Shown: positions 60,947 to 64,000 of the stretch, one piece after another
Position numbering within the stretch: the stretch's first letter is position 1
Layout of the letters: each line of letters begins with the position of its first letter
DNA from: JTS-RE37 sp963756115
GTDB lineage: Bacteria > Bacteroidota > Bacteroidia > Flavobacteriales > Flavobacteriaceae
Assembly (NCBI GenBank): GCA_963756115.1
Contig: CAVWMN010000010.1
Coordinates: 744,001-808,000 of the forward strand
Length of the DNA stretch: 64,000 nt
Direction of reading: 5' to 3'
Position numbers and translations under genes: made by a program
Notes under the pieces: model-generated
Databases searched by the model: none
What the model saw: only the letters and a program-made list of their open reading frames with translations
What the model was told of the DNA's origin: nothing

Positions 60947-62167
60947 ATGAGAATTTTAAATCTACTCAAGATAGCGGTAAAGGCCATAACCCTCAATAAG
61001 GTCAGGGCATTGCTTACCATGTTAGGGGTCATTATCGGCGTAGCTTCGGTGATTGCTATGTTGGCCATAGGGGAAGGTTCAAAGGAAAGTATCCGGACCC
61101 AAATTTCAAGCATGGGATCTAATATGATCACCATTAGACCGTATGCGGAAAGACAGGGCGGTGTACGTCTGAACCGGGACGAAATGCAGTCATTGACCCT
61201 GGATGATTTTGGGGAATTGAAAGCAAAAGCTACCCTGCTAAGCTATATTTCGCCCCAGGTCAACGGCAACGGCCAGGTCATTAGTGGGTCCGAAAACTGG
61301 CCCTCCAGTATTTACGGGGTCAATCCCGATTATCTTTCCATAAAAGTCTGGGAAGTAACCGATGGCAGTATGTTTACCGACGCGGAGGTCAAGTCGGCAG
61401 CCAAGGTGGCTGTTATCGGGCAGACCATAGTAGAGAACCTTTTTGCCAATGGCGAGAATCCCGTAGGTCAAATGATCCGATTTAACAATATTCCATTCAA
61501 GGTAATCGGTGTTTTGAGCGAAAAAGGCGAGAATACGTTCGGGCAAGATCAGGATGATGTTGTCCTGGCACCTTATACGACGGTTCAAAAAAGAATTTTA
61601 GCCATAGATTATCTTCATTCAATCGTCGCATCGGCCATAAGTGAAGAAGTTGCTGAGGCGGCAGTAGCAGACGTAACGGGAATTATGCAGGAATCACACC
61701 ATCTGAGCGCAGATGCTACGGAGGATTTTGAGGTGCGCTCGATGGATGAACTGATTTCCACCTTTAGTTCAACTAGCGACATGATGACCATTCTGTTGGT
61801 GGCCATTGCCAGCATTTCTTTGTTGATAGGTGGCATTGGTATTATGAACATCATGTACGTATCGGTAAAAGAACGCACACGGGAAATTGGCCTGAGATTG
61901 GCTATAGGTGCCAAAGGTTTGGATATATTGACCCAATTCCTGATCGAAGCCATTTTAATAAGTATTACAGGCGGAATAATTGGTGTAATTTTGGGCCTTA
62001 GTGCAACCTATGCTATCGAACAAATACTGAATTGGCCTACGAGTGTGACCAGTTATTCGATTATAATTTCCTTCGCGGTCTGTGCCATTACGGGTATTTT
62101 TTTCGGATGGTATCCAGCCAGAAAAGCGTCGGCATTAGACCCGATCACAGCATTGCGCTATGAGTAA
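60947..62167 (+). CDS. MacB-like ABC transporter permease (FtsX family)
   Basis: 406 residues. One helix at the N-terminus (ALLTMLGVIIGVASVIAMLA), a large periplasmic MacB-type domain (about residues 45-280), then three helices at the end (ILLVAIASISLLIGGIGIMN, and ISITGGIIGVILGLSA, then IISFAVCAITGIFFGWYPA). The ATPase domain is a separate protein here, whereas in E. coli MacB the two are fused. Such pumps export macrolides, peptides, haem-like compounds or lipoproteins; the substrate is not stated by sequence. Confidence 0.93.
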   Translation: MRILNLLKIAVKAITLNKVRALLTMLGVIIGVASVIAMLAIGEGSKESIRTQISSMGSNMITIRPYAERQGGVRLNRDEMQSLTLDDFGELKAKATLLSYISPQVNGNGQVISGSENWPSSIYGVNPDYLSIKVWEVTDGSMFTDAEVKSAAKVAVIGQTIVENLFANGENPVGQMIRFNNIPFKVIGVLSEKGENTFGQDQDDVVLAPYTTVQKRILAIDYLHSIVASAISEEVAEAAVADVTGIMQESHHLSADATEDFEVRSMDELISTFSSTSDMMTILLVAIASISLLIGGIGIMNIMYVSVKERTREIGLRLAIGAKGLDILTQFLIEAILISITGGIIGVILGLSATYAIEQILNWPTSVTSYSIIISFAVCAITGIFFGWYPARKASALDPITALRYE

Positions 62168-62179
62168 AAAAATGAGTTG

Positions 62180-63217
62180 ATGCAAGTGAACAGAAAAAAA
62201 AACGCAACCCGGTTACTTCATGTTTTGACCTGGCTGCTATTGTTTTTCATGCCCTATTTTTTGTCGCAGGGGCAGGACCAGGATCAAATTCTATCCCGGA
62301 CGCTGATCCATTCCTGGATCCCGCTCTTCTTTTATGCCTTCATTTTTTACGCCAACTACATCTATCTCATTGATACTTTTCTTTTCAACAAACGAATGGT
62401 CATCTTCTGGCTGATCAATGCTGCTTTGATCGCTATTTTGGTCGGAATCAACCAGGAACTGAAGAAGTATCTTTCGGAAGTACTCCTGGTTAACGGAAAC
62501 CGACCTGATATGCCTCCCCGGACTTTATTTTTCTATCTGGACATTATCGCATCGACCGTACCGTTGATTTTTTCCATCGCCCTGAAAACGACCGAAAGAT
62601 GGATGAAAACGGAAGCCGAACGAAAAGAGGCGGAAAATGTTAAACTGCAATCGGAGATACAACATCTGAAATATCAATTACAGCCCCATTTTTTCTTCAA
62701 TTCATTGAACACGATTTATGCTTTGGTGGACAGCGCCCCAGAACGAGCCAAAAAGACCATCCACAGCTTAGGAAAACTGATGCGCTACCTGTTGTACGAT
62801 ACCGAGACCGAAAAGGTCGGTTTGCAAAAGGAAATCGATTTTATGATACAATATATCGAACTGATGAAACTCAGGTTTCCGGATAAAATACAAATATCCT
62901 ATTCGTTCCCGGAATCCTCCCAAAACCTAACGGTCGTGCCCCTTCTTTTTATAACTTTGGTAGAAAATGCCTTTAAACATGGTGTTCCGGCCAGTAAGTC
63001 CGCTACCTTGTCCTTTAAAATGGAAATCTCGGAAACATTTTTGGTCTTTACAGCATCCAACCCAAACCTGCCCAAATCGGACAGCGATAAAAGCGGTTCG
63101 GGCATTGGATTGGAAAATTTGGAAAAACGGCTGCAATTGCTATATCCGAACAAACATACGCTGAACCATAGCGTCGAGGACGAAGTCTTTACGGCCATCC
63201 TCACCCTTGAAATCTAA
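62180..63217 (+). CDS. LytS-type sensor histidine kinase
   Basis: 345 residues starting at ATG 62180 (a TTG at 62177 is in frame too). Four membrane helices (about 12-30, 45-66, 74-92, 114-135), then the His_kinase domain with phospho-acceptor His171 in LQPHFFFNSLNT, the LytS/YehU signature, and the ATP-binding LVENAFKHG and GSGIGLENLEKRL. No periplasmic sensor domain, so it may sense membrane stress or the pump itself. Ten bases after the permease stop, in the same direction as the efflux genes. Confidence 0.92.
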   Translation: MQVNRKKNATRLLHVLTWLLLFFMPYFLSQGQDQDQILSRTLIHSWIPLFFYAFIFYANYIYLIDTFLFNKRMVIFWLINAALIAILVGINQELKKYLSEVLLVNGNRPDMPPRTLFFYLDIIASTVPLIFSIALKTTERWMKTEAERKEAENVKLQSEIQHLKYQLQPHFFFNSLNTIYALVDSAPERAKKTIHSLGKLMRYLLYDTETEKVGLQKEIDFMIQYIELMKLRFPDKIQISYSFPESSQNLTVVPLLFITLVENAFKHGVPASKSATLSFKMEISETFLVFTASNPNLPKSDSDKSGSGIGLENLEKRLQLLYPNKHTLNHSVEDEVFTAILTLEI

Positions 63218-63223
63218 TTTGAA

Positions 63224-63955
63224 ATGGAGCCACTTAAAATAAGTTGTATCGTTGTTGATGATGAACCCATGGCATTGCAACTGATTGAGGGCTATGTGCT
63301 GAAAACGCCTTTTCTGGACCTGAAAAATAAATGCGATAGCGCTATCGAGGCATTGACCTATTTGGAAAACGAAAAGGTGGATCTGATTTTTCTGGACATA
63401 CAGATGCCAGATCTTACGGGAATCGGCCTCTCCAAATTGCTTCCCAAAAGTACACGTATTGTCTTTACGACAGCCTTTAGTGAATATGCCCTTGAAGGTT
63501 TCAAGGTAGAGGCATTGGATTATTTATTGAAGCCGTTCGACTATGCCGAATTCCTGTCCGCAGCAACAAAGGCCAGGGAATGGTTCGCGTTGGTCAAGGG
63601 CCAATCCCCTGAAACCTCCGTTAGTGAAAAGAAATTCCTGTTCGTTAAATCGGATTATAAACAACTCAAGATCAATCTTGACGAAGTACTCTATTTTGAA
63701 GGTCTAAAGGATTATATTAAAATCTGGCTCAAGGGCCGATCCAGTGCCATCTTGACCTTGATGAGCCTTAAAAGCCTGGAAGAACAACTTCCCAAAGACC
63801 AATTTATGCGCGTGCACCGATCGTTCATTGTTGCATTGCAGGCCATAGACACCATAGAAAGGAGCCAGATCATTATCGGCGAAAAGCGCATTACGGTTTC
63901 GGAAAACTATAAACCGGAATTTTTAGCCTATATTTCAAAGAACAGCCTTGATTGA
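63224..63955 (+). CDS. LytTR response regulator
   Basis: 243 residues. Receiver domain with Asp12, Asp13 and phospho-site Asp58 (FLDIQMPDLTG), and the K in LLKPFDY. The C-terminal LytTR DNA-binding domain starts about residue 140 (FLFVKSDYKQLKINLDEVLY, then RVHRSFIVAL). It forms a pair with the LytS-type kinase 7 bases upstream and probably controls the efflux operon. LytTR proteins bind imperfect direct repeats upstream of targets. Confidence 0.93.
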   Translation: MEPLKISCIVVDDEPMALQLIEGYVLKTPFLDLKNKCDSAIEALTYLENEKVDLIFLDIQMPDLTGIGLSKLLPKSTRIVFTTAFSEYALEGFKVEALDYLLKPFDYAEFLSAATKAREWFALVKGQSPETSVSEKKFLFVKSDYKQLKINLDEVLYFEGLKDYIKIWLKGRSSAILTLMSLKSLEEQLPKDQFMRVHRSFIVALQAIDTIERSQIIIGEKRITVSENYKPEFLAYISKNSLD

Positions 63956-63972
63956 ATTTTTTTGCCCATATC

Positions 63973-64000
63973 ATGAACAGAATCAGGGTTGCAATAGGGG
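63973..64000 (+). CDS. Possible start of a further gene, cut by the right edge
   Basis: ATG at 63973 followed by codons for MNRIRVAIG, open to the window end. Only nine codons can be seen. It may be the next gene of the operon or chance. Confidence 0.25.

Overview
The window reads as chromosome of a marine-type Flavobacteriaceae member (phylum Bacteroidota). The signs are: a thiol peroxidase - DgkA - FtsK - LolA - LptF - RibBA gene string; at least one promoter of the Bacteroidota type (TTTG, 19 bases, TAnnTTTG upstream of lpdA); DUF6090-type small membrane proteins; a RibBA whose GTP cyclohydrolase II half is degenerate; many lipoproteins; and LytS/LytTR and helix-turn-helix/TPR regulators of the kind common in this phylum. 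Base composition looks moderate and even. I saw no rRNA, convincing tRNA, intact transposase, prophage or CRISPR array.

Layout. 1-9.5 kb: mostly secreted or envelope proteins (a cut-off beta-sandwich protein at the left edge, a metzincin-like lipoprotein protease, a CotH-like protein, a DUF6503-like lipoprotein, a membrane protein, an S9 peptidase, an epimerase). 9.5-20 kb: a class V aminotransferase, a remarkable TIR / long charged helix / transmembrane / DUF1566 protein, two DUF6090 paralogues embedded in repeated intergenic DNA, ComM and a penicillin acylase. 20-30 kb: a leftward housekeeping run (NAD(P)H-dependent FMN reductase, pabB, tilS, dsbD), an acyltransferase-like membrane protein, lpdA and small genes. 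30-33 kb: an AsnC/Lrp regulator divergent from a methionine gamma-lyase-like enzyme and an NhaC-type antiporter, with a perfect 12-bp inverted repeat between them. 33-40.4 kb: the tpx-dgkA-ftsK-lolA-lptF-ribBA block. 40.4-48.6 kb: a giant outer-membrane protein with a phosphoesterase-like domain that has lost its metal ligands, a CPBP-like membrane protein, a cytochrome c, a DegT aminotransferase, a nitroreductase and a TauE exporter. 48.9-51.3 kb: a YeeE pair plus a human-like sulfide:quinone oxidoreductase, which together look like a sulfide or persulfide handling unit. 51.4-57.2 kb: a two-gene island (HTH-TPR regulator and an unusual secreted alpha/beta hydrolase) bracketed on both sides by arrays of a previously unfamiliar ~80-bp palindromic element, nine copies in all. 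57.6-64 kb: an efflux operon (TolC, MacA-like, MacB-like ATPase and permease) co-directional with its probable LytS/LytTR two-component system.

The strongest candidates for something new are (a) the TIR protein, which has the topology of a bacterial receptor: periplasmic DUF1566 domain, one membrane helix, a 15-residue-repeat helical rod and a cytosolic TIR domain; (b) the nine-copy ~80-bp element family flanking the regulator/hydrolase pair; and (c) the phosphoesterase-like beta-barrel pseudoenzyme. All functional statements are inferred from sequence patterns only; no search was run.
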